In this document: piece by piece, positions 56,601 through 64,000 of the stretch
How the letters are laid out: each line of letters starts with the position of its first letter
How positions within the stretch are numbered: the stretch's first letter is position 1
DNA from: Picocystis sp. L7
Taxonomy: Eukaryota > Chlorophyta > Picocystophyceae > Picocystales > Picocystaceae
Assembly: GCA_020975725.1 (NCBI GenBank)
Contig: QXJR01000003.1
Span: forward strand, 1,178,001 to 1,242,000
Direction: 5' to 3'
Length of the DNA stretch: 64,000 nucleotides
The notes under the pieces: generated by a model
Told to the model about the DNA's origin: nothing
Databases searched by the model: none
What the model saw: only the letters and a program-made list of their open reading frames with translations
Position numbers and translations under genes: made by a program

Positions 56601-59144
56601 AAAGGGAGGGGGGATCCAACCGGACGCGGGCATGGCATTAATTACTTGAAGGCTCCTGGCAAGTCCTCCGATCAGCCTGCACCCAAGCGGGAGAATACAG
56701 CTGGCACAGATGCAGACTTGAGACGTCTGAACATGGAGCAAGCAAAAAACATCCTGCTCAATTTTGGCGTGACAGAGGAGGAGGTGGCAAAGCTCAAGCG
56801 TTGGGAGAGGATTGCTTGCATTCGGGAATTCAGCAATGCAGCAGCCCAAGACGGTGGAAAGCTGGGCGAAAGGCTGAATCGCTTTGCTCGAGGCACCCGT
56901 GTGTCCATTGCCCAACAGCAAGAAATGTACTCCAGGGAACGGAACGAAGCTTTTGAGAGGCAGCGGAAAGTACTTGCCGGGGAAGTCGTCCCGGGAGAAG
57001 CAACGTATGAGGACGCTGAAGATCTTGGGAAGGACCTGGAGGACCTGCTTCAGGATGAAGAAGAGAATGAAGGGGAGGAGGCGGATTTCCAAGACTTCAA
57101 GCAAATGCTGCAGGGAGGCGGTGAAGGAGAAGCATCGGAGAAAAAAGCTGGTTCCAAGAAAGAGAAATGGCACAATGGAAAACGCCGGCTCAGGAGGACT
57201 ATTATCACCACATTCGATGATGGTTCGAAGCATGAACGTGTAGAGATTATCTTGGATGATGGCAAGATCTCGGAACTGAAGGCGATGAGAGCCTGCGGTG
57301 GAGAAATGAAGCACACAGCACAGTTGCTCAGTGCGGAAGAAGAGGAGCGCTTGCAGGAAGAGAAGAGAGCAAAGAGGAGGCTGCAGGAACAAAGGCGCCG
57401 ATTGCGGAATAAACTTGCCAGACAGGAGCAAGAGTATAAGCTGCTGCAAAGCGGGCAAGGCGTAGGAACTGTCCCCCCACCTCTTCCTCAAGGAAGGCGA
57501 AAGAGGGACAGCAGGAGAGATAGAAAGGACCTGAAGATGAAATGCGGGGCATGCGGGCAAGTAGGACACATGCGTACCAATGTCGAGTGCCCGCTTTATG
57601 GACAGACTATGCAGAAGGAGCGTGAAAGACTTGCAAAGGAACCAAAGGTCAAAGACATCGCTGTGACGCACGGGCTTAAACTAACGCTTCGCTCAGATCA
57701 ACTAGAAACAGCCAAGGACCCCTCCTTCAAGCTGAAGCTTCCTGTAATGTCATCAGGCACGAAGAAGAGATCAAGAAGGGGTACAAAGCGCTCAATGGAT
57801 GCCGACGCATTGTTTGAAGGCTCCGAGAAATGGCCAGAACCCCTCATCAAGAGGCCACGTGCAAATAAGCCTCCACCCCCACCGGAACATCCTGGACGAG
57901 CTTTGCTTAGGGAGCTGTTATTTCCTATATTTGAGTCTGTGCATGATTTTGCCAAAGACTCCACTGGAGAGCTCTTCATCAAGCCTGTTTCCAAAGATGT
58001 TGTGCCAGATTATGCGAAGTTTGTGCCACTGGAGAAAAAGATGGACCTCACCAAAGTACGAAGCAACATTTCAAAGCTGAGATATCAAAGCTCTGGCGAG
58101 TTTCGTGCGCACATCCAGCAGATTGCAGACAATGCACATGCATACCACGATCACGGGGGTAAGTTAGCTCATGTCGGAATTCCACCTGCTGCAGATGCAC
58201 TTGTCAAGAGATGCGATGAGCTCCTACAGCAAAATGACAAAGTGCTGGGTGATGCAGATTCGAAGGCTGCTCTTCCTCTTCAAGAAGCTCTTGCACACTT
58301 TGGTAAGGCAGAGTTGGTGCAAACGTTAGCGCCACTTCGAAATGGAAGCGTTGCAGTGAGCCAGGCACTACGTCCGGTGATAGATGCTGTGATTGAGCAT
58401 GCTCGAAACACTACCGGGGAGCTCTTTCTTAAACCAGTATCGAACGACTTTGTCCCCGACTATGTGCTTTATGTCCCCCAGGAGAACAAAATGGACCTCT
58501 CTAAGATGAAGAGCTATGTGGCAAAAAATATGTACAGCAAATCGTCTGACTTTTTTGAGCACATGCGCCAAATTGCAGTGAATGCACATGCCTACCATGA
58601 CAATGGAGGTAAGCTGGCTCATTCATCTATTCCTCTTGCTGCAGATAGACTGGTGGAGCACTGCTCCATTGAACTGGAAAAACACAAAGCTGCAATTGAA
58701 AGGGCTGAGACCGAAAATGTCGTCCATCCTGATCCTCCTGCAGTCGGAGAGACGCAAGATAATGCGATGCCTGAGCATGCAAACATGGGATCAGAGGCAT
58801 TGCGTACTGGTGGTATGGTGAGTGTGCCTACTGACACGACGGGGGAGCAGGATGGTGGGAGTAATGTGCCTCTTGAAAGTGTGCAGCCGGCAGGGAACTT
58901 GGAAATCACCCAAGTTCAAGAAGAGGACCCTGCAGTACCAACATGCTCAGGAGACAAAACGAGTGCGCAAGGTCCCCCTCTTGCTGTAGTCCAGTCAGAA
59001 GAAGGAAGAAGCCACTTACTTGATGAAGGGCTGGATCGTATTCAAGACAAGATGCCCTTGACAGCCGAAAATGTTCCTGCACGTGCTCAGACACCACCCC
59101 CAATTGCCGAGGAGATGCTCAGCAAGGGAGATGAAGAAAAATAA
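53664..59144 (+). CDS. TAF1: TAF1, largest TFIID subunit, with ubiquitin-like domain and two bromodomains
   Basis: 1826 aa in one open frame, start 53664 (MDEDDYDLDGPTGQGEARLG); an in-frame ATG at 53625 is possible. TAF1 scaffolds TFIID and touches the core promoter. The N-terminal 400 residues are acidic and disordered with TAF1-like pieces (WEENILWEQ, TPLLLDLNDPNMIF). Next is a ubiquitin-like domain at about 549-649, a plant TAF1 trait. The DUF3591 core at about 670-1180 contains KGHVMLVEYLEEFPLLMSNN, IAEMRKLFPKQSETLIRKRL and GTDADLRRLNMEQAKNILLN. The zinc knuckle is KCGACGQVGHMRTNVECP (about 1292). Two tandem bromodomains, about 1409-1525 and 1566-1676, are very alike (KPVSKDVVPDY and KPVSNDFVPDY). 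Both read NAHAYHD where canonical bromodomains have YN, so the acetyl-lysine-binding Asn is His in each. Arabidopsis TAF1 has a single bromodomain. Confidence 0.95.
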   Translation: MDEDDYDLDGPTGQGEARLGNHEGKEGTGKEYVLVPRPNHEAGEQETKGWARNTPSQVPSTPWPVTYRDRNNEEDVLQFSVLFGPTSRTKLFSKAKAMQAKRRALEARHGKGRNDNGVAQLEQAEDRSSDGRKREAAREGTRGEDKEASAEAWLDEPDADECWYLRHADAKGNGGPTQGERTKASTATRKWNATGVESEGGGNTGEDSTSTEEDEEEGGTDPDERNREREGTRRDGRRRRDGGLEDEDKTRRKGNRRNKWWKRHGWRAQWMQRGGEPMMEGYPSSRFEALERERNGLEGKEFGVFSSLHQLPWEENILWEQPEASSGEIEEAKTEKEPNTMRERPLHGWPTCMDDALEEEEECVLALGTQTQLLRLEKATEGRPKSGQETFAFACPNMELESGSWIGRIQWEDKPGVRPVTPLLLDLNDPNMIFQAKPGAEVSNFGRGAAQVVPSLHPDQVKPAAQPSAQIVQACGDIQLALFNLSTDNLDKPTDKKKGGRIGGSFGVRHSLPGATLATMVPHLAPRLVLNFHRPRRLVMPAPLTEAQTQKNLSISFKLKEETVMWVQVRALTGRVETAKIKNTSTGHDLLVALLNKGKSKFDELRRQPVHLCLAGGAALDPTKSLHAQGVRAQSTIWLVCTKVEPLPKRVVGALPTGDMPRRPPAAFQRKRELLTAEKGHVMLVEYLEEFPLLMSNNGMGARLTTFYRKTSANDVGALRLKEKGHGPLGPGHVVALGVDDDPPFLGKLDPGQHIMSFETNMYRSPLHPYKPPKNLFMLIRSSQGKWMIRGVDSTFLAGQEEPHLAVFAPGSQKEDAYGEKRMQVYCYRDFRRRMKNEACPSVRIAEMRKLFPKQSETLIRKRLKHCCDFQRGGDNVGLWSLKADFQIPDEETLRQLMPPEQVCCFEAMRAGQERLVKANIKHLLHMDNRVKLALEQLSDDPMVKKAAKALETELLMTPWSLSGSFVDAIRGGRGMLQIKGRGDPTGRGHGINYLKAPGKSSDQPAPKRENTAGTDADLRRLNMEQAKNILLNFGVTEEEVAKLKRWERIACIREFSNAAAQDGGKLGERLNRFARGTRVSIAQQQEMYSRERNEAFERQRKVLAGEVVPGEATYEDAEDLGKDLEDLLQDEEENEGEEADFQDFKQMLQGGGEGEASEKKAGSKKEKWHNGKRRLRRTIITTFDDGSKHERVEIILDDGKISELKAMRACGGEMKHTAQLLSAEEEERLQEEKRAKRRLQEQRRRLRNKLARQEQEYKLLQSGQGVGTVPPPLPQGRRKRDSRRDRKDLKMKCGACGQVGHMRTNVECPLYGQTMQKERERLAKEPKVKDIAVTHGLKLTLRSDQLETAKDPSFKLKLPVMSSGTKKRSRRGTKRSMDADALFEGSEKWPEPLIKRPRANKPPPPPEHPGRALLRELLFPIFESVHDFAKDSTGELFIKPVSKDVVPDYAKFVPLEKKMDLTKVRSNISKLRYQSSGEFRAHIQQIADNAHAYHDHGGKLAHVGIPPAADALVKRCDELLQQNDKVLGDADSKAALPLQEALAHFGKAELVQTLAPLRNGSVAVSQALRPVIDAVIEHARNTTGELFLKPVSNDFVPDYVLYVPQENKMDLSKMKSYVAKNMYSKSSDFFEHMRQIAVNAHAYHDNGGKLAHSSIPLAADRLVEHCSIELEKHKAAIERAETENVVHPDPPAVGETQDNAMPEHANMGSEALRTGGMVSVPTDTTGEQDGGSNVPLESVQPAGNLEITQVQEEDPAVPTCSGDKTSAQGPPLAVVQSEEGRSHLLDEGLDRIQDKMPLTAENVPARAQTPPPIAEEMLSKGDEEK

Positions 59145-59400
59145 GCTCGAGTGCTTTTGTCGTTGCATACAAGTCTGGTGCATCATGCGAAGCAAACAGG
59201 TGCCATTCACTGGGTGGCATACCAGCTGAGTTGTATCCAGCACTTGTTGCTTTCGATGACGAGTCTGGCGGGAGCCATGTAATGCAGTTGCTCGATATTC
59301 CTGCCCAACATATGTTTGTTTGTGCAAGGATCAGATTCAATAAACGCCAAAGGTAGGAGTTAAACGTTTTGGATTCATATTACAGTGAAGCAAAAGCCTC

Positions 59401-59937
59401 CTAAAACTCCAGGCCTCCTTCCCTTGCTGCATCAGCAAGTGCCTTGATGCGGCCGTGGTACAAGTTTCCACCTCGGTCAAACACAACCTTTGTGACATCG
59501 ACTTTCTTGCACGCCTCTGCCACAGCAGTCCCGACTGCCATGGCAGCCTCCACATTGCCACCAAAGTCCACCTTCTCTTTGACGTGTGCTTGCATGGTGT
59601 TGGCTGCAGCCAACGTGCGCTGTGCAACATCGTCGATGACTTGACAGTAGATGTGATTGTTGGAGCGGAATACAGCCAGTCGTGGGCGATCAGCCGTTCC
59701 TTGCACACGATTGCGGATTCTCAGGTGACGCTTTCGGCACCTTTCTCGGCTGCTCTTTTCCTTCGCCTCCACCACGAACGACACTACTTTGCGACGTGTC
59801 CGAAGCAGGACCAACGGCAACGTTTCCCACGTGGCAGAGGCCACACATTTCATTATAAAGCCACAATAGATGTAGGACAAAGCGAGAAATGCGTGATTTT
59901 TCACACCATCGACACGTACAATGTGTCGCCGTAGCAT
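59401..59937 (-). CDS. RPL18: Plastid ribosomal protein L18 (uL18c), nuclear-encoded
   Basis: Binds 5S rRNA in the plastid large subunit. 178 aa from the ATG at 59937. An internal ATG at 59853 ([20 protein letters not shown]) could be the true start, giving a more typical transit peptide ending near VVEAKEK, as in Arabidopsis (VVEAKAD). The mature part is bacterial-type L18: [73 protein letters not shown] and the end AAREGGLEF. Nuclear location plus an N-terminal extension fits a green plastid; red-lineage plastids usually encode this protein themselves. Converges on TAF1 with 256 bp between stops. Confidence 0.92.
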   Translation of the reverse strand: MLRRHIVRVDGVKNHAFLALSYIYCGFIMKCVASATWETLPLVLLRTRRKVVSFVVEAKEKSSRERCRKRHLRIRNRVQGTADRPRLAVFRSNNHIYCQVIDDVAQRTLAAANTMQAHVKEKVDFGGNVEAAMAVGTAVAEACKKVDVTKVVFDRGGNLYHGRIKALADAAREGGLEF

Positions 59938-62900
59938 GCAAAAACATCAAACAGGTCAGCAAGTGAGCCACCCTCGGACCGCCACCGTACCACGACGGAT
60001 GTGGATTACGCCACGTCTATGGGCCGCCCATCCGTCAAACTGGTTCCGTCACCGCCCTTTCCCATCTTCGCGCGCTAATCCTTCGTCCTGCTCCCATGTC
60101 GCTTTCATTCGCAGGTCCAACGTCATCGGTCTCCCGTGAACCTGTCGTTTTCGGCGAGGCATTTCTCCCTCGCCGCGTGCACCCTTCCGCATCGCATGCG
60201 CTCCCGTGACGTACCACGACCGGTTGAAACCTTCGCCTCGCTTGTCTGGAGCTTCGTCCCACGCATCGTCGCACGTGCGCTGAGGTTCGCAGACGCCATA
60301 GCCGCCGCCATCGCGTGCGAGCTGGCCCAATCCACCACGTCGAAGGGAGCCCCCTCGTCATCCAGAAACGATAGGACAGCTATCGCCGAGGATTCTATAG
60401 AGGTTGCAAAGTTGTCCTCTGCGAGATATGTCGGTACGAAGCACAAGACTGGCCCAGTGGCCGAAGAGGGCTCATCTGATCACAAGGGGGGTCCTCTGCG
60501 GGTTATGTATCCATGTGGAGGGGTGCTTTGCTGGCGATAGCGTAGGAGGGGGGATCACTAACTTGCAGTTTTCCAACTCGAAGCAACCGCACAGTAAGTG
60601 TGTATTTCTTTTCGAATCTGTACGAAATGTACCGGACGAAGGCCTTTTCATAACATCTCAGATCTCTTGGTCGCGGATTTTTGTCACTCCGGTGACACCT
60701 CCGTCAAACCCTCCAGTGAGGGTCTAGTATAATCGGGTCGGACCAAATCCGATGCAAAATGAGGAATCAACTCCGTTCCTGCAATGGAAAATTTCAAGGG
60801 GTGTGGGAAAAGGGTTCCAAATCGAAGGAAGGACAAACAAGACGGCACGAACGCACTGTGCTTGCAGCATTTTCGTCATCGCGTCTGTGTGCGCTCGTCA
60901 ACTACGTCAAGGTCTATTGGGTGTATTGGGGTCGTGGAGAAATGTTAGCATGGATGAAGAGACGCGTACGGAGCGTGACCGTGGGGATGGGAGACGATCG
61001 ATCCATGGAGTTTTTGGAAAGATTTAAAGCGCCTAGAGCGTGTTATAATCTTGGTCGTAACAACGAGTTGCTTGTCGAAGGATGCCAAGCCCTTCGTTTG
61101 GTAGTGAACATGTGGACGTGCAACTTAAAAGTATACCTGCAAGCATGATTCCCATATCCCTACACCTTCAAAACGAGGATGTATCGCAATTTTTCGCTAC
61201 TAGGTGTGCTCAGCATTTTTGCAAAGTTGATGAAGTGGCAGGAGGTGCTAGCCAGTTTGGTGTAAGGAGAGATGCGGACGGTGGTCAACAATGTCTTCGA
61301 GTAAACAGTGCCATTGGGTTTACTAAATTTTTCCTTTGATTGAGCATGGAGCAAAGTTGTTTGCACTCAGACGCAACGTCTTCCTTAGCCTACGTGTTTG
61401 CCCTTGACAGCCTCTAGTCCCAAAGGGATGTGGGAAAGAGGACTCCATCTCGTTAGCAATGCAGGTAAACTAACGTCTTCGAGTAACTATGCGTGCACAC
61501 ATTTCGTCCACTGTGTCTTAGCTAGAGGAAGTACACGTCGGTCTAGTCCCAACTAAAACAAGCAACGGCACCACAAAGTGCATAAAGACTAACGAAATAG
61601 CTTGCCGCTTAAGCTTAGGTTCATATTGGCCCATATTTACACAAAGCGCACGTGGAGGTCTTCCACTAGACAATGCAGGTGTCGCAACACGTGGAGGAGG
61701 GCCTTGAGCAAGGCTTGATGTGCAATGCACCACAAACGACGAGCTCACCAGTGCCAACTACGGAGAAAAGCTAGGTCTCGCAAGGGCCAAGTGTGAACCG
61801 CGCTTGCACATAGATGCATTTATGGAAGGGCGACAAAGAAAGTGACACCAAGCAAGGATGGAGGGAAGCGTATGAGAGCATTGGAACATGTGTGGGCCAT
61901 CATGACATAAAACGATGTCAAGCACGATGGTGGAAAGGCACACCGGATGAACACGGCACTTTACACCATGCAATATCTAAATGCAAGTGGTGTCTACGTG
62001 CACGTGCCATGATTGCATGCGCCGTGGGAGGTCCTTAAGGAGAACGTGTGAGAACAATCTACGGTAAGGGAGGTGAATAATTCTTACAAGCCTACCACGG
62101 CCAAGCTCTCTAGTACGTATTCCCTATGACTGCTTATTGATCATTGCGTGTGCTAGTTCCCATTTGATGCCTAGTCGCTGGGGGCCCTGTATAATTGTGT
62201 GATGGGACGCACTCTATGCAAGATCCATGACATATGCGTGGATATCATGCCGAACATGCAATACATGTCATAATAAACGAATTGAGTCGCAAAGAGAGAT
62301 GGTTGCGGATTGCATGCGATTGAAGTTGTATGCATTGGTAGCAAAGGGCGAAGAGTTTGGCGAGGAAGAAATAGCTAGTTCGTAACCACACACACGTAGC
62401 TAGCTAAGAAAACAACGTCGAAAATGTAGACTCCACCACGGACGAGTCGTGAATGTGCATGCCAACGGAAATGAAGAGCAAATGATGCCGCTTAGTATGT
62501 TACTGAAACAATAAGAAAGAACGACACATCCATAGAATCCATGCATGAGTGGTTGAAAACCAACTTGAGTAAGCCACACAAGATAGAGCGTGTCTTTGCA
62601 CTGTACAATTGCTACACTTGCAATACATTCAGGCTACAAGGTTGTAGGAGAAGCATGCAACGCAGGAACTCTGCATAACATGTGGAAAGCAAGCGTCTGT
62701 TGCCAACGAAGTCCAACTTTAAGGGGAAGATAGAAGCATGGGTTTCCAGGTAATCAAGGGATGAAGAGGAAGGCGGCTAGACAGAAGAAGATGCACAAAA
62801 ACCATGAAAGACGCAGGGACGGTAATTGGTAGCTTTGAGAGCGATGGTGGTGGAAGCAGCAGCTCCAATGGTCCAAATGCATGGGACAGCTCCGCAAAGA

Positions 62901-63167
62901 TCTCGGTGTGGTGGCTCATAAGCAAGGTGGGCAAGCTGCTTGTAGATGTACTGCAGTAAAACCATGGCACTGTTGCAGAATGCTCCACTTCCTCCACGGT
63001 GCTTTTATGGGATCATTAACCTCTCCTTAAGCATGGGAACCTTCAGACCCTCTTCTCGGAAAGTCAGAAGGACGGGCATCACAGAGCGAAACGGTGCTTG
63101 TTCTTTACATGAGAAAACATCCATCATTGAAACAGGTGTGCATGTGATCAAAACTGAATCGTGCTTA
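59938..63167. other. Gene-poor stretch, 3.2 kb
   Basis: 59938-60540 is GC-rich and contains overlapping frames on both strands (60136-60540 plus, 60123-60446 minus) that I cannot assign; a small gene there is possible. 60541-63167 is lower in GC with only short, unsupported frames. The word GTCTTCGAGTAA recurs at 61291 and 61474. No terminal repeats, tRNA or tandem array seen. It holds the L18 promoter and the kinase gene 3' region. Confidence 0.45.
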
Positions 63168-64000
63168 TTAGGAAGACTTTGGAACTAGTGCCACGTCCTC
63201 TGCAATAGAAACTGGTGATACATCCAGGCCTAGCGCCTGCACATTGACATTGGAGCGAGGGACAGTTTCCACTCCTAAGCGGTGGAGTTCATCCTGGATG
63301 CGATCCAATATCAGAGTAAAGCTAGGGCGTTTGGCCGGTGAATGCTCCCAACATTCCTCGATCAGTTCACGGAGCATCCCTGGAGTATCCAAAGGGATTT
63401 CAGGGCGAATCCTTTGCACACCAACTGCAAAAATGATCTGCATTGGGCTAGTGTAAGTTTCCCAAGGAGTCCTTCCAGTGATACACTCCCAGAGCAACAC
63501 TGCAAAGGAAAACACATCACACTTCTCATCCACGTCGCCTGCTGCAAACATTTCTGGAGCCATGTACGAGGGAGTGCCAGCTTGTACATTCCGTGTGGTG
63601 AGAAATGTGTGATCCTTGAATTTGGCAATTCCAAAATCGCAAACTTTGGCTTTCCCATCTCGGTCGAGTAGCACATTTTGGCTCTTCAGATCCCTGTGAA
63701 CCACGGTTGGATGCAAGTACGCCATCGCACTAGCAATTTCCTCCCCGAGTTTGAGCGTTGCACTGTACGACAAAGGTGCCTTTGTTTCATTGGTGTGAAG
63801 CAAGTCATGCAGTGAACCACCTTCAGCCAATTCTTCAACGAGACAGACCTGAGGAGGCTGAACGCATGCACCGTAGAATTTGATGATGTGATCATGATCA
63901 AGCCTACTAAGAACACTCACCTCTTGCTGAAAGTTCAAGAGGTCCCTAGAATTTTCTTCAAACAGCATGCCATGCATCATCTTGATTGCCACAGGACGTC
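63168..64000 (-). CDS. Raf-like (MAPKKK/TKL) protein kinase, N-terminus outside window
   Basis: The 277 codons visible are almost the whole catalytic domain; the frame continues beyond the right edge, where the glycine-rich loop and any regulatory domain lie. Order of motifs: beta-3 lysine VAIKMMHG at the edge, EVSVLSRLDHDHIIKFYGAC, LVEELAEGGSLHDLLH, catalytic loop VVHRDLKSQNVLLD, DFGIAK, activation segment TRNVQAGTPSYMAPEMFAAG, EKCDVFSFAVLLWECITGRT, and ECWEHSPAKRPSFTLIL. HRDLKSQN with GTPSYMAPE and the ECW...RPSF ending is the plant Raf-like/CTR1 branch of tyrosine-kinase-like Ser/Thr kinases. Substrate unknown. A short tail of about 40 residues follows the domain. Confidence 0.9.
   Translation of the reverse strand, partial: RPVAIKMMHGMLFEENSRDLLNFQQEVSVLSRLDHDHIIKFYGACVQPPQVCLVEELAEGGSLHDLLHTNETKAPLSYSATLKLGEEIASAMAYLHPTVVHRDLKSQNVLLDRDGKAKVCDFGIAKFKDHTFLTTRNVQAGTPSYMAPEMFAAGDVDEKCDVFSFAVLLWECITGRTPWETYTSPMQIIFAVGVQRIRPEIPLDTPGMLRELIEECWEHSPAKRPSFTLILDRIQDELHRLGVETVPRSNVNVQALGLDVSPVSIAEDVALVPKSS

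Noticed and set aside
60123-60540. Overlapping frames on both strands upstream of L18 (134 codons plus, 107 codons minus)
   Set aside because: Neither matches a family I know and codon use does not favour one strand; a small real gene remains possible but unsupported.
1-64000. tRNA, rRNA, CRISPR and virus-derived or LTR elements
   Set aside because: GGTTCGA-type words (for example 12966, 43839, 45432) are not in a tRNA-like arrangement; no reverse-transcriptase, integrase, capsid or direct-terminal-repeat structure was seen.

Overview
The window is nuclear DNA from a photosynthetic eukaryote, most likely a green alga. Several genes point there: a plastid-type ribosomal protein L18 with an N-terminal extension (red algae normally keep this gene in the plastid), a TL29-type thylakoid lumen protein with a Tat-type bipartite targeting sequence, a TAF1 carrying the ubiquitin-like domain known from plant TAF1, a very plant-like CCT1 and a vacuolar-type NHX exchanger. 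I cannot name a genus. Genes are large and intron-poor. The introns I can place are short (about 54-240 nt), begin GTGAG, GTRAG, GTGCG or GTACG, and mostly lie near the 5' end of a gene or in very short genes.

Layout, left to right. ASCC2 (cut by the left edge) is divergent from MCM9, with TRMO 19 nt behind MCM9. A cupin protein converges on TRMO and is divergent from TL29. A 2.5-kb gene-free stretch follows. Then come polyphosphate kinase PPK1 (-), PIGW (+), TsaE (+) and Rab escort protein (-). After another spacer lie a NUMOD3+SANT protein (+), four-exon prefoldin 6 (-), an NIH/YTHDC2-like DExH helicase (+) and gankyrin (-). A 2.5-kb spacer leads to a TLDc protein (+), CCT1 (-), NHX (-), an unknown single-membrane-span protein (+) and a COG0523 metal GTPase (-). 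Next is a 50-bp minisatellite array into which a complete 3.87-kb PIF/Harbinger DNA transposon has inserted, then organellar Twinkle primase-helicase (+), PRMT5 (-), a glucose-6-phosphate 1-epimerase family protein (+), a protein with four hnRNP-Q acidic domains (-), TAF1 (+) and plastid L18 (-). A 3.2-kb gene-poor stretch and a Raf-like kinase (-, cut by the right edge) close the window.

The genes are housekeeping genes of mixed function and do not form one pathway. They alternate as divergent pairs sharing a promoter and convergent pairs whose stop codons may be only 5-16 bp apart. Several divergent promoters hold their own clustered short motifs, and the gene-free stretches are less GC-rich than the genes. 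The most notable items are the transposon-in-minisatellite junction, solved to the base; the PHD-like finger in the transposon's SANT protein; two TAF1 bromodomains that both lack the acetyl-lysine-binding Asn; the four-copy hnRNP-Q acidic-domain protein; the NUMOD3+SANT protein; and the MCM9-TRMO tandem pair. I saw no rRNA, tRNA, CRISPR array or virus-derived element.
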